The notes below the pieces were generated by a model, which worked only from the letters and a program-made list of their open reading frames with translations, made no database searches and was not told where the DNA came from. Below, piece by piece: positions 1 to 9,679 of a stretch of 64,000 bases of DNA; position 1 is the stretch's first letter; every line of letters starts with the position of its first letter. This DNA comes from Streptomyces venezuelae. GTDB taxonomy: Bacteria > Actinomycetota > Actinomycetes > Streptomycetales > Streptomycetaceae. The position numbers and the translations under genes are program-made. The DNA lies in NCBI RefSeq assembly GCF_008642315.1, contig NZ_CP029192.1:434001-498000 (forward strand), written 5' to 3'.

Positions 1-10
1 ACACCCAACG

Positions 11-46
11 GCCCCGGCTGGTCTCCCCCGTCCAGCCGGGGCTTTC
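11..46. terminator. Intrinsic-type terminator hairpin
   Basis: An 11-bp perfect stem (GCCCCGGCTGG at 11-21 pairing with CCAGCCGGGGC at 32-42) closes a short loop and is followed by TTTCTCGT. It probably ends a gene lying to the left of the window, and can also serve the leftward operon that stops at 107. Confidence 0.75.
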
Positions 47-106
47 TCGTGTCACCGCCGGTCCCTCCGCTGCGGGTTGCGCCGGTCAGGGTCCTGTTCT
101 GCCGGG

Positions 107-691
107 TCAGGGGCGCAGGCGCGCGTCCAGTTCGCGGATCAGCTCGCCCACCCGTCCGCCGCCGGCCGGTGCCGCCGGATAGCGATCGAGTACGTCGACG
201 ACAGCCCGTGTCGCCCGACGCGCCGCCCGCTCGACGCACTCGGCTCCTACGTCGCGGTCGTCGCCGGCCGCGAGCTCCGCCGCACGCGCCGCGTGGGCGG
301 CCGCTCCGAGGATGTGTTTGACCTGGGTGGCCTTGGCGAGCGGATGCAGATAGGCGGCTCCCGCCGCGGCCATCGCCGCCCGCGCCGCCTCCTGAGCGGG
401 TGCGGTGTCCGCTTCCTTTGCCGCCTTCAGCGCCGCCCATGCGGTGTCGCGAAGCCGCTTCCCGCGCTCGCCGCCCCCGGCGAACTCCCGAGCCGCGTCG
501 ATCGCCTCCCGGGGGCGCGCGTCGTCCGGCCGGTCGGCCTCGACGAGCGCGAGCACCTCCTGCGCGCAGGCCGCGGCGAACGCGGTGACCTCACGGAGGT
601 CCTGTTTGCCGAGCACGATGTCCGTCGCCTCGACCGTGCCTGCTGTGTCGGCTGTGCCTGCCGTGTCAGCCGTTTCTCTCTCCCCTGCCAT
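107..691 (-). CDS. Putative immunity-like / Ala-rich helical protein
   Basis: A 194-residue alanine-rich, mostly helical protein. The central part has a PRPREAIDAAREFA segment followed by helical repeats ending in AAYLHPLAKATQVKHILGAA. This resembles proteins annotated in Streptomyces as putative immunity protein; I know them only as a family without a characterised role. I chose the ATG at 691. A longer in-frame GTG at 742 would overlap the upstream DinB gene by 32 bases and has no visible ribosome site. It is the last gene of a three-gene leftward operon (methyltransferase, DinB, this gene). No signal peptide or membrane segment is visible. Family assignment is moderate and function is unknown. 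Confidence 0.7.
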   Translation of the reverse strand: MAGERETADTAGTADTAGTVEATDIVLGKQDLREVTAFAAACAQEVLALVEADRPDDARPREAIDAAREFAGGGERGKRLRDTAWAALKAAKEADTAPAQEAARAAMAAAGAAYLHPLAKATQVKHILGAAAHAARAAELAAGDDRDVGAECVERAARRATRAVVDVLDRYPAAPAGGGRVGELIRELDARLRP

Positions 692-710
692 GTGTCCATC
701 TTCACCCGCC

Positions 711-1187
711 TCAACGGCCGGTGGACCCGTCGAGCCGCTCACGCAGGATGTCCGCGTGCCCGGCGTGCCGGGCGGTCTCCTCGATCATGTGCACGAGGAC
801 CCACCGCATCGAAGGCACCGGGCCCCGGCGACGGGCGCGCGGGGCCGGCCGGGTCAGATCCGGGCAGGCGTCGATGATCTCGTTCGCCCGCTCGACGGTC
901 TTCCGGTAGTCGGCGCGCACGCTCTCGACCGTGTCCTCGGCACACGGCCTCAGGGTCGCCTGCCAGTCGGCGGGTTCCTTGCCCAGGAAGTAGAACCGTT
1001 CGACGGACGCCAGGTGCTTGAGCAGCCCGAGCAGGCTCGTGCCCGACGGGACTCCGGCCGTGCGGACCCGCGGTTCCGGCACGCCGTCCACCTTGTCCGC
1101 GATCGCGCCCCGCAGTTGGTCGAGGACGTTCCGGAGAGTCGCCTTCTCGTCGTCGTCCGCCGGGGAAGGTGCCGTGTTCGTACGCAT
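711..1187 (-). CDS. DinB / mycothiol-transferase-type four-helix protein (DUF664)
   Basis: A 158-residue protein with the DinB/DUF664 pattern: an N-terminal helix that leads to a histidine in LLGLLKHLASVERFYF, and a C-terminal VLVHMIEETARHAGHADILRE helix. Together these give the three histidines that normally bind one metal ion in this fold. Members include bacillithiol- and mycothiol-dependent transferases in Actinobacteria; the substrate here is unknown. The ATG lies 7 bases after the methyltransferase stop, and GGAG sits about 10 bases before it, overlapping that stop. It is the middle gene of the operon. Family call is firm, activity is inferred. Confidence 0.88.
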   Translation of the reverse strand: MRTNTAPSPADDDEKATLRNVLDQLRGAIADKVDGVPEPRVRTAGVPSGTSLLGLLKHLASVERFYFLGKEPADWQATLRPCAEDTVESVRADYRKTVERANEIIDACPDLTRPAPRARRRGPVPSMRWVLVHMIEETARHAGHADILRERLDGSTGR

Positions 1188-1194
1188 GCGGTCG

Positions 1195-1866
1195 TCACTC
1201 CGTTCCTGTGGTGGCGGGCCGGAGAAGTCCGGCGGTGGACTGGACGAGAAGGACGTTGTCGACGACGGTGGCGGTCTCGCCCGCGGGGCCCGTGGCCGTA
1301 CGGCGGGCCGCCTCCGCCCGCAGTACGGGCCAGCACGTCGGATCGAGAGCGAGGTCGGCGGCGACCTCCTCCGGGGTCGGGTGGTGGACGTCGGGGTCCT
1401 GGTTCCAGGACCAGGGCGCCGTGGAGCCGTGGTCGACGATCAGGAGGAGTCCGCCGGGGCGCAGGGACCGGGCGGCGGCACGCAGGACGTGGGTGCGGAG
1501 CAGCGGGAACGGGGTGTGGAAGTACTGGGCGGAGACGAGGTCGAACCGGCCTGCCGGGACTCCCACGGCGAGATCGTGCTGCTGCGCGGTGATCCGCTCG
1601 GCGACCCCGAGGTCGCGTGCGCGTTCTCGTAGCCGCTCGACGGCCGTACCGGAGATGTCCACGGCGGTGACGTGCCAGCCCTGCCGGGCGAGCCAGACGG
1701 CGTCGCCCCCGGCGCCGCACCCCAGGTCCAGGGCGGTGCCGGGGAGAAGCGGCGCGGCGGTCTCGGCGAGCAGCGGATTGACGCGGGTGCCCCAGTCGCG
1801 GTGGGTGCGGTAGTGGCGTTCCCAGAACTGTTCGGCGCCCTCGGGGGTGCTTTCGGTGGATTCCAT
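1195..1866 (-). CDS. Class I SAM-dependent methyltransferase
   Basis: A 223-residue soluble enzyme. Motif I is LDLGCGAGGDAVWLARQGW at about residues 45-65, followed by VTAVDIS, the acidic residue that holds the SAM ribose. RFDLVSAQYFHT matches motif IV and LRPGGLLLIVDH matches motif V. The N-terminal part (FWERHYRTHRDWGTRVNPLL) is the lid typical of the small thiopurine/tellurite-type methyltransferases of Streptomyces. The acceptor is unknown. It is the first gene of the leftward operon with the DinB protein, so a role in detoxifying small electrophiles is possible, but that is inference. Confidence 0.88.
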   Translation of the reverse strand: MESTESTPEGAEQFWERHYRTHRDWGTRVNPLLAETAAPLLPGTALDLGCGAGGDAVWLARQGWHVTAVDISGTAVERLRERARDLGVAERITAQQHDLAVGVPAGRFDLVSAQYFHTPFPLLRTHVLRAAARSLRPGGLLLIVDHGSTAPWSWNQDPDVHHPTPEEVAADLALDPTCWPVLRAEAARRTATGPAGETATVVDNVLLVQSTAGLLRPATTGTE

Positions 1867-1971
1867 GTCGACAGCTTCGGCAGCGCTGTTTCACTCCTGC
1901 AAGAGAAATTGCGGATCTGCGAAAGGCTCGGCAGGGGTCCACTGTCAGTGGTGGCTGGAAGGCTGGGCCGC

Positions 1972-2244
1972 ATGGACAGCGACGATGAGCAGCTGCTGCG
2001 CGGCCGGGTCTACGGCCACGATCACGAGCGCCCCGGCCCGCGCCCGGGGAAGTCCTATGTGGAGCTGGTGGGCGGCCCGTTGGACGGGCTGCTGCTCGAC
2101 ATCACCGGCTGGACGCGCGAGGAGGTCACCGCGGGCGTCGCCCTCCCGACCGAGCTGGGGCGGTTCGGCGCCGGCGGCCGGTCGACGTACCGCCCGAGGC
2201 CGGGCGGTCAGGCCCGGTTCGAGTGGGCCGGGGACATCAGATGA
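1972..2244 (+). CDS. Small conserved hypothetical protein
   Basis: A 90-residue protein with a central YVELVGGPLDGLLLDITGW block and a C-terminal segment rich in Arg, Pro and Gly ending in ARFEWAGDIR. I recognise the GGPLDG block as common in small uncharacterised Streptomyces proteins. The ATG at 1972 is preceded by GGAAGG at 1958-1963. The frame stays open upstream, but that part is antisense to the divergent methyltransferase and was left out. No function is assigned. Confidence 0.72.
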   Translation: MDSDDEQLLRGRVYGHDHERPGPRPGKSYVELVGGPLDGLLLDITGWTREEVTAGVALPTELGRFGAGGRSTYRPRPGGQARFEWAGDIR

Positions 2245-2340
2245 CGGCGGCATCCCCGAGCGCGAAGGCCTGCCGCGCGAAGGCCCACCCCCTGAAAAAC
2301 CAGAGGAAGAGTGACAGTCCCTGCTGTTAGCCTGATCCGC

Positions 2341-2385
2341 ATGGCACGAGGTATCTGGTCGCAGAAGGTCCGCTCCGCCCGCTGA
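2341..2385 (+). CDS. Leaderless 14-codon leader peptide before the ABC-F gene
   Basis: ATG at 2341 opens a 14-residue frame ([14 protein letters not shown]) that ends at TGA 2383-2385, 101 bases before the ABC-F start. A -10-like TAGCCT at 2328-2333 lies 7 bases before the ATG, so the message may be leaderless. An A-rich run (GAAAAAC, 2293-2299) lies further upstream, where WblC/WhiB7-type promoters carry an AT-rich element. ABC-F resistance genes in Actinobacteria and Firmicutes are often controlled by leader-peptide attenuation, so this is a plausible sensor of ribosome stalling. The role is inferred from position only. Confidence 0.45.
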   Translation: MARGIWSQKVRSAR

Positions 2386-2418
2386 CGGCGGCGCCCTTCT
2401 CCCACTGAATCAGCGCTC

Positions 2419-2442
2419 GCCGTCCCGGTTCCCGCCGGGCGG
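2419..2442 (+). promoter_or_regulatory. Leader hairpin (possible attenuator) before ABC-F
   Basis: GCCGTCCCGG at 2419-2428 pairs with CCGGGCGGC at 2434-2442 (nine pairs and one bulged T). It sits between the 14-codon leader and the GTG of the ABC-F gene. No U-run follows, so termination is not certain. It could be one arm of an attenuator. The remainder of 2245-2486 shows no further gene. Confidence 0.35.
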
Positions 2443-2486
2443 CCGCTCACCGCTGCCCGGCTCCACTGCGAGCTGCGGAGCACCCC

Positions 2487-4206
<1,720 letters not shown>

Positions 4207-4352
4207 CGTCGGCCCCTCGCCCGAGCCTCATTGGTCCATGCCACTGACGCGCCGCAGCCGGTGCGACCACCGCCTGCGAAAATTTGTCCGTACCTCACTC
4301 TTGACCCATCAGGACCAGCGCTGACATGCGAAATTCCGGCCCCTGGGCATGA

Positions 4353-4381
4353 TTGACGGATCGTCGGAGAGCCGGTACCAC
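4353..4381 (+). promoter_or_regulatory. Candidate promoter for the amidase gene
   Basis: TTGACG at 4353-4358, a 17-base spacer, then TACCAC at 4376-4381, about 65 bases before the TTG start at 4447. This fits a HrdB-type promoter. I looked in 4207-4446 for a ydaO/c-di-AMP riboswitch, which precedes many Streptomyces wall hydrolases, and did not see one. Confidence 0.4.
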
Positions 4382-4446
4382 TGACGCACGCCCGGCCCCG
4401 CACGCCCCGTCACGCTTCACCGGCCCAGGAGTTCCAGGAGGCTGCC

Positions 4447-6438
4447 TTGCGAGGATCCGACACCGCCCGTACGCCGTCCGCGCGCAGACGTACCGTCAGG
4501 ACGGCCGGCGCCCTCGCGTCGGCCGGCCTGCTGGTTCCACTGCTCGGCGCGGCCCCGTCGTCGAGCGCACCCCAACAGGCTGCCCCGGACCGGCTGCAGG
4601 GAGCCTTCGCCGCGGCCGCCGACGCGTACCACGTGCCACAGAGCGTGCTGCTCGGCGTGTCCTACCTGCAGTCCCGGTGGGACGCCCACGGCGGCGCGGC
4701 CAGCGTCACCGGGGGCTACGGCCCCATGCACCTGACCGACGCCCGCACCGCCCTGGCCTCGGCCCCGCACCACAGCGAGGGCACGGAGGACCCGCGCGGC
4801 GACACCTCGCGCCCGGCGCCCCCGCCGAAGGCCGAGGTGCCCGAGGAGTCCGAACTCCCCGCCCGCCTCAAGACGCTGCCCCGCGCCGCCGAGCTGAGCG
4901 GCCGGTCCGCCGACGAGCTGCGCACCGATCCCGCCGCGAACGTCGAGGGCGGCGCGGCCCTGCTCGCGGCGGCCCAGCGCAAGCTCGGCAAGCCGCTGAG
5001 CGGCGACCCCGCCGACTGGTACGGCGCCGTGGCGCGCTTCTCCGGAGCGGACGACGAGGCCACCGCGGCCACGTACGCCAACGACGTGTTCGCCGTGATC
5101 CGTGACGGCGAACAGCGCACCACGGACGCGGGCCAGCGCGTGACGCTCGCGCCGGAGCCGGGCCTCGCGCCCGACGAGGCACAGCTGAAGCGCATGGGCC
5201 TGCGCAGGGCGGCGGCGGCCGAGACCGAGTGCCCGAAGACCGTGTCGTGCGAGTGGATCCCGGCGCCGTACGAGGAGTTCAAGGACCCCAACGGCAACCC
5301 GGACTACGGCAACCACGACCTGTCGGACCGGCCGAAGAGCCAGAGCATCGACACGATCGTCATCCACGACACCGAGGGCAGGTGGGAAGGCGTCCTGAAC
5401 ATGGTGCAGGACCCGACCTACGTGTCGTGGCAGTACACCCTGCGCTCCACCGACGGACACATCGCCCAGCACGTGAAGGCCAAGGACGTCGCCTGGCACG
5501 CGGGCAACTGGTACGTGAACGCCAAGTCGATCGGCCTGGAGCACGAGGGCTTCCTCACCGCTCCCGACACCTGGTACACGGAGGCGATGTACCGCACGTC
5601 GGCCCGGCTGGTGAAGTACCTCGCGAAGAAGTACGACATTCCCCTGGACCGGCAGCACATCCTCGGCCACGACAACGTCCAGGGCACCGTGACGTCGTCT
5701 ATCCCGGGCATGCACACGGACCCGGGCCCGTACTGGGACTGGCAGCACTACTTCACGCTGCTCGGCAAGCCGTTCCACCGCACGGCGGGTCGGGACGGCG
5801 GCGTGGTGACGGTGGCGCCCACGTACTCCAAGAACCGTCCGGAGTACACGGGCTGCGTCAAGCCCGGCGAGAAGTGCGTGCCGCACGGTTCGGCGGCGGT
5901 GCGCGTCCACACCGAGCCGCGTGACGACGCGCCGCTGATCAAGGACATCGGCAAGCGCCCCGGCGGCCAGGACTCCACGATCGACGTGAACGACACGGGG
6001 GCGCGGCTCTCCACCGGCCAGCAGTACGCGGTCGCGGAGCGCAAGGGCGACTGGACGGCCGTCTGGTACCTCGGGCAGAAGGCCTGGTTCAAGAACCCGA
6101 AGAAGCAGCCCACCGCGGTCGACGCGAAGGGTCTCGTGGTGACACCGAAGGCCGGGGCGGGCGACGTCCCGGTGTACGGGCGCGCGTACCCCGAGAAGGA
6201 GGCCTACCCGGCCGGTGTGCCGGTGCAGACCGTCCCGCCGCTGCCGTACAAGATCCTCGCGGGTCAGAAGTACGTGGTCGGTGACAAGGTGCCGGGCGAG
6301 TACTTCTACTCCCCGACGTTCGACACGGCACCGCACAAGGTGGTGCGCGGCAAGGACATGTACTACGTGATCCAGTACGGGCACCGGGTCGGCTACGTGC
6401 GGGCGGCCGACGTCCAGGCGGCACGGTCGGGCAAGTAG
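4447..6438 (+). CDS. Secreted N-acetylmuramoyl-L-alanine amidase (Amidase_2) with SH3-like tail
   Basis: A 663-residue exported wall hydrolase. The TTG start at 4447 is set by AGGAGG at 4436-4441. The N-terminus has Arg-rich residues, then a hydrophobic signal segment ending near SSSAPQQA. Residues about 50-90 (YHVPQSVLLGVSYLQSRWD) look like a lysozyme/transglycosylase-like helical domain. The zinc amidase domain follows: His307 in VIHDTEG, His408 in GHDNVQG and Asp425 in HTDPGP are the expected metal ligands. Residues about 475-555 form an SH3b-like module (AAVRVHTEPRDDAPLI), and a further C-terminal module ends in HRVGYVRAADV. It should cut the bond between muramic acid and the stem peptide. 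It appears to be transcribed alone. Confidence 0.9.
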   Translation: MRGSDTARTPSARRRTVRTAGALASAGLLVPLLGAAPSSSAPQQAAPDRLQGAFAAAADAYHVPQSVLLGVSYLQSRWDAHGGAASVTGGYGPMHLTDARTALASAPHHSEGTEDPRGDTSRPAPPPKAEVPEESELPARLKTLPRAAELSGRSADELRTDPAANVEGGAALLAAAQRKLGKPLSGDPADWYGAVARFSGADDEATAATYANDVFAVIRDGEQRTTDAGQRVTLAPEPGLAPDEAQLKRMGLRRAAAAETECPKTVSCEWIPAPYEEFKDPNGNPDYGNHDLSDRPKSQSIDTIVIHDTEGRWEGVLNMVQDPTYVSWQYTLRSTDGHIAQHVKAKDVAWHAGNWYVNAKSIGLEHEGFLTAPDTWYTEAMYRTSARLVKYLAKKYDIPLDRQHILGHDNVQGTVTSSIPGMHTDPGPYWDWQHYFTLLGKPFHRTAGRDGGVVTVAPTYSKNRPEYTGCVKPGEKCVPHGSAAVRVHTEPRDDAPLIKDIGKRPGGQDSTIDVNDTGARLSTGQQYAVAERKGDWTAVWYLGQKAWFKNPKKQPTAVDAKGLVVTPKAGAGDVPVYGRAYPEKEAYPAGVPVQTVPPLPYKILAGQKYVVGDKVPGEYFYSPTFDTAPHKVVRGKDMYYVIQYGHRVGYVRAADVQAARSGK

Positions 6439-6452
6439 CCGCGCCGCGACCG

Positions 6453-6492
6453 GTCGGGCCCGGGGCCGCGTGGGGGCGGTGCCGGGCCCGAC
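6453..6492. terminator. Strong GC hairpin after the amidase gene
   Basis: A perfect 11-bp inverted repeat: GTCGGGCCCGG at 6453-6463 and CCGGGCCCGAC at 6482-6492. It starts 15 bases after the amidase stop. There is no T-run, which is common for Streptomyces terminators. A possible -10 (TACGAT, 6494-6499) for the NUDIX gene begins right after it. Confidence 0.6.
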
Positions 6493-6544
6493 GTACGATC
6501 TGGAGCGATCTCGTGTCGCGGGTGGGAACTCCGGAGGTGCTCAG

Positions 6545-6988
6545 GTGGGCGAGCGGGCGACGGATCAGGTGCGCTCACGTGTCTCGGCTTACGCCGTCGC
6601 GGCCGTGCGGGACGAGCTGCTGCTGACGCGGCTCTCTGCCGCCTCCCCCGTCTTCGAACCCGGTCTCTGGCATCTGCCCGGTGGCGGCGTCGACCCGGGC
6701 GAGCAGCCGGAGGAGGCGCTCGCGCGGGAGCTGCACGAGGAGACGGGGCTCGAACTCGTCGGTGCTCGCCTCGTGGACGCGCGGACGTACTCGGCGCGCA
6801 GGTTCGGGGTGAGCTGGCATCTGGTGGGGCTCTTCTACGTCGTCGAGCTCGCGCCGGGTTCCGTCGGGGTCGTGGAGTCCGACGGCTCCACGTCAGACGT
6901 CGCCTGGATGCCCCTGGCCGGTCTCGACGAGTCGGTGCTGTCCCCGGCCGCGGCCGACGGGCTCGGGATGGTCGGCGCCCGGATCTGA
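6545..6988 (+). CDS. NUDIX hydrolase
   Basis: A 147-residue NUDIX protein that hydrolyses a nucleoside diphosphate linked to some moiety X. The Nudix box GGVDPGEQPEEALARELHEE followed by TGL matches Gx5Ex7REUxEExGU completely, so the catalytic glutamates are present. The GTG at 6545 is chosen because GGAGG lies at 6533-6537; a longer frame to 6470 would run through the upstream hairpin and promoter. The last 96 bases overlap the 3' end of the convergent FtsW-like gene. The substrate cannot be told from sequence. Confidence 0.9.
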   Translation: MGERATDQVRSRVSAYAVAAVRDELLLTRLSAASPVFEPGLWHLPGGGVDPGEQPEEALARELHEETGLELVGARLVDARTYSARRFGVSWHLVGLFYVVELAPGSVGVVESDGSTSDVAWMPLAGLDESVLSPAAADGLGMVGARI

Positions 6989-8404
6989 GACCTCCGTCCC
7001 GTACTGGTCCCCGTCGGTCGGGTTCAGGTGCCTGCGGGCCTGGTTGCTGATGGCCAGGAGGAGCGCGACGATCAGCCAGTTGGCGACCATCGACGAGCCG
7101 CCCTGGGCGAGGAACGGCAGCGCCTTGCCGGTGAACGGCATCAGGCCGGTCACTCCCGCCACGATGATGAACACCTGCAACGCCATCACCAGGGACAGGC
7201 CCGCGGCGAGCAGCTTTCCGAACGGGTTGCCGCAGGTGATGGCCGTGCGGAAGCCGCGCGCGACGAGCAGGGTGTAGAGCAGCAGGACCGCCATCACGCC
7301 GGCGAGGCCGAGCTCTTCGCCGACCGTGGTGAGGATGAAGTCGCTGCGCCCGGCGAAGCCGATGAGTTCCGGGTGCCCCTGTCCCAGGCCGCTGCCCGTG
7401 ACGCCGCCGCTGCCGAAGCTGAACAGGGCCTGCGCGGCCTGGTCCGAGATCAGGCCCGGCGGGCGCTGGTCGGCCGGCAGATAGATGTCGAAGGGGTGCA
7501 GCCAGGCCATGACCCGGCCTTTGACGTGCGGTTCGGTGGCGCCCACCGCGACGGCGCCCACCAGGGTCATGGCGACGCCGCAGGCCACCCAGTTGGTGCG
7601 TTCGGTGGCGATGTAGAGCATGGCGATGAAGACGCCGAAGAACAGCAGTGACGTACCCAGGTCGCGTTCGAACACCAGCACCAGCAGGCTCAGGAGCCAC
7701 ACCGCGGCGATGGGACCGATCTGCCGACCGTACGGCAGCGTCATGCCGAGCCAGCGGCGGCCGGTGCAGGACAGGGCGTCACGGTTGAGCACCAGGAAAC
7801 CCGCGAAGAACACGACGATGCTGACCTTCGCGAACTCCCCCGGTTGGAACGAGAGCGGGCCGAGGTACACCCAGCGCTTGGCGCCGTAGGTGTCGCCCGG
7901 GAAGAAGGCGGGCGCCATCAGCAGGGCCATGGAGGCGGCCATGGTGACGTAGAGGTAGCGCTGCAACTGCCGGTAGTCCCGCAGCGCCCACAGCACGACG
8001 ATCGTGGCGGCCACCGCGAGGACGGTCCACACGAGCTGTCCGCCGCTCGCGGGCGCCGAGTCGAAACGTGCGGCGTAGGCGGGGTCCAGGCGCTGGATCA
8101 GGACCAGGCCGAGGCCCGTGAGGAGGAACGCGAGCGGCAGGATCAGCGGGTCGGCGTAGGGGGCGAATCTGCGGACGGCCAGGTGGGCGGCGGTGGCCAG
8201 GCAGAGCTGGGAGACGGCGAAATGGGTGAGCCGGGCGGGCAGGCCGCCCGTCATGGCGAGGCCCGCGGACGCGTAGCCGTAGATGACGACCGCGAGGGCG
8301 AAGGCGAGCAGCAGCGCCTCGGTGCGCCGGGCGTCGAGGGCGCGGGGGCCCGCGTCGCGGGCGCCCGGCCGCCGCACGGCATACCGCGTGATCAGTCCAC
8401 GCAC
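6893..8404 (-). CDS. FtsW/RodA/SpoVE-family peptidoglycan glycosyltransferase
   Basis: A 503-residue polytopic protein with about 10-12 hydrophobic segments. It carries the SEDS-family signatures: KRWVYLGPLSFQPGEFAK (the Trp and the PxE/K block), FERDLGTSLLFF, and LPFLAQGGSSMVANWLIVALLL at the C-terminus. SEDS proteins polymerise lipid II at the outer face of the membrane together with a class B PBP. The GTG start overlaps the end of the LCP gene by 13 bases, so the two are translationally coupled in one wall-assembly operon. No PBP gene is in the window, unlike the classical FtsI/FtsW or PbpA/FtsW pairs, so this is probably one of the extra sporulation or growth SEDS copies. The hydrophilic tail of about 45 residues overlaps the NUDIX gene in antisense. 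Confidence 0.9.
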   Translation of the reverse strand: MRGLITRYAVRRPGARDAGPRALDARRTEALLLAFALAVVIYGYASAGLAMTGGLPARLTHFAVSQLCLATAAHLAVRRFAPYADPLILPLAFLLTGLGLVLIQRLDPAYAARFDSAPASGGQLVWTVLAVAATIVVLWALRDYRQLQRYLYVTMAASMALLMAPAFFPGDTYGAKRWVYLGPLSFQPGEFAKVSIVVFFAGFLVLNRDALSCTGRRWLGMTLPYGRQIGPIAAVWLLSLLVLVFERDLGTSLLFFGVFIAMLYIATERTNWVACGVAMTLVGAVAVGATEPHVKGRVMAWLHPFDIYLPADQRPPGLISDQAAQALFSFGSGGVTGSGLGQGHPELIGFAGRSDFILTTVGEELGLAGVMAVLLLYTLLVARGFRTAITCGNPFGKLLAAGLSLVMALQVFIIVAGVTGLMPFTGKALPFLAQGGSSMVANWLIVALLLAISNQARRHLNPTDGDQYGTEVSDPGADHPEPVGRGRGQHRLVETGQGHPGDV

Positions 8405-9567
8405 GGCACACCGCCTCCCGCGACCTTCGGGGAGTGGTCCTCGGAGTGGCCTTCGGAGGTGTCGTCGGACTTCTTCTTCCCGACCTTGTCGCCGGTCTGC
8501 TTCTGGGCCTCCTGCACCCTCTTGCGCACCAGGTCGCGGTCGACGATGTTCACGTCCTCGCCGTTGTGCTTGGCGAAGCTCTCCACCGGCAGGGTCGTGA
8601 ACTCGACCTTGCCGCCGGTGAGGTTCTTGGCCTGCCGGACGAAGGAGAAGACCCCCCAGCCCTCGTCGAGGACGACGTTGTCCTTGGCGACGTTCTTCAG
8701 GTCGAGCAGGCGCGCGGGGTTGGTGAGGGTGCCGACGCTGTTCACCTGATGCAGGGCCGAGGCGAGGAACGCCTGCTGGCGGCGGGTGCGGTCCAGGTCG
8801 CCGCGTTGCAGGCCGTGCCGCTGGCGTACGAAGGCGAGTGCCTGCTGTCCGTCGAGTTCCTGCTTGCCCGCGGGGAAGTCGGCGCCCGAGTAGCGGTCCT
8901 TGACCGGGTGGTTGAGGCAGACCTCGACGCCGTCGAGCGCGTCGGCGAGGCGGTAGAAGCCGGAGAGGCTGACCTCGGCGAAGTGGTCGATGGGGACGCC
9001 GAGGAAGTCGCGCACGGTCCGGATCTGGGACTGCCGGCCCGCCTCCCGGCCGTCGTGCTCCAGCTTGTGCGCGTCCGTGACGCCCTCGCGGCGCAGCTTG
9101 TCCTCCTCGGCCGCCTTGGCGAGCCCGTACGCCTTCTTGATCTTGTCCTTGCCGTACCCCGGTATGTCGACGAGGTCGTCGCGCGGGATGGAGAAGCCCT
9201 TCGCCTTGCCGCCGTCGGCCGGGACGTGCAGCAGGATCAGCGTGTTGGCGTTGTAGCCGCCGATGTCGGAGTTCCCGGCGTGCAGCTTCTTCAGCACGTC
9301 CTTGGGGAGATCGTCCCCGTTCTGGTCCTTCCGCGTGTCGAGGCCCATCAGCAGGATGTTCGTCGAGCCGTCCTTCGACTTGGGCGCGTCGGCGCCGAGA
9401 GCGGCGGAGGAGCCGATGCTGTCGATCTCGCGGTACAGGTACCAGGCCGCGGCGCCGCCGCAGAGCACCAGGACACCGGTGAGGGCCAGCAGCGTGCGGC
9501 CGATCCGCGCCCTGCGGCGCGCGCGATGTCGTCGGGAGCGGGGGCTGACGGCTCGGTGCTGAGGCAT
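8392..9567 (-). CDS. LytR-CpsA-Psr (LCP) family wall-polymer ligase
   Basis: A 391-residue protein with a basic N-terminus (SPRSRRHRARRRARIGR), one membrane segment (LLALTGVLVLCGGAAAWYLY) and an extracellular LCP domain: TNILLMGLDTRKD, SIPRDDLVDIPGYG, HFAEVSLSGFYRLADALDGVEVCL and the RTRRQQAFL helix. LCP enzymes move teichoic-acid-like or other glycopolymers from undecaprenyl pyrophosphate to peptidoglycan. The ATG at 9567 is preferred because the hydrophobic anchor then follows normally; upstream codons have no family similarity. It is the first gene of the LCP-ftsW operon. A CCTGAG/CCTGAA operator cluster sits 9-44 bases before the start and is shared with the adjacent two-component promoter. 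Confidence 0.9.
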   Translation of the reverse strand: MPQHRAVSPRSRRHRARRRARIGRTLLALTGVLVLCGGAAAWYLYREIDSIGSSAALGADAPKSKDGSTNILLMGLDTRKDQNGDDLPKDVLKKLHAGNSDIGGYNANTLILLHVPADGGKAKGFSIPRDDLVDIPGYGKDKIKKAYGLAKAAEEDKLRREGVTDAHKLEHDGREAGRQSQIRTVRDFLGVPIDHFAEVSLSGFYRLADALDGVEVCLNHPVKDRYSGADFPAGKQELDGQQALAFVRQRHGLQRGDLDRTRRQQAFLASALHQVNSVGTLTNPARLLDLKNVAKDNVVLDEGWGVFSFVRQAKNLTGGKVEFTTLPVESFAKHNGEDVNIVDRDLVRKRVQEAQKQTGDKVGKKKSDDTSEGHSEDHSPKVAGGGVPCVD

Positions 9568-9575
9568 GGGGACGA

Positions 9576-9611
9576 TCCTGAACGCCCGTTCCTGAGCGGA
9601 TCCTGAGGAAA
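9576..9611 (-). promoter_or_regulatory. Direct-repeat operator before the LCP-FtsW operon
   Basis: On the + strand CCTGAA (9577-9582), CCTGAG (9591-9596) and CCTGAG (9602-9607) occur. The last two are spaced exactly 11 bp, embedded in TTCCTGAGCGGATCCTGAGG. An 11-bp direct repeat is the usual target of OmpR/PhoB-type regulators. The same pattern precedes the response-regulator gene at 11.85 kb. Binding is inferred. Confidence 0.5.
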
Positions 9612-9679
9612 CGGAAGAGGTCTTCAGGAAGAGGCCTCCAGGAGTGGGTCTCCAGGAGCGGGTCTTCAGCGACGGGCGG

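Noticed and set aside
4207-4446. c-di-AMP (ydaO) riboswitch before the wall amidase
   Set aside because: Expected conserved core segments were not found; only a promoter-like pair is visible.
4417-6384. 655-codon open frame antisense to the amidase gene
   Set aside because: Low-complexity Arg/Val/Leu composition and no motifs; a by-product of high GC opposite a real gene.
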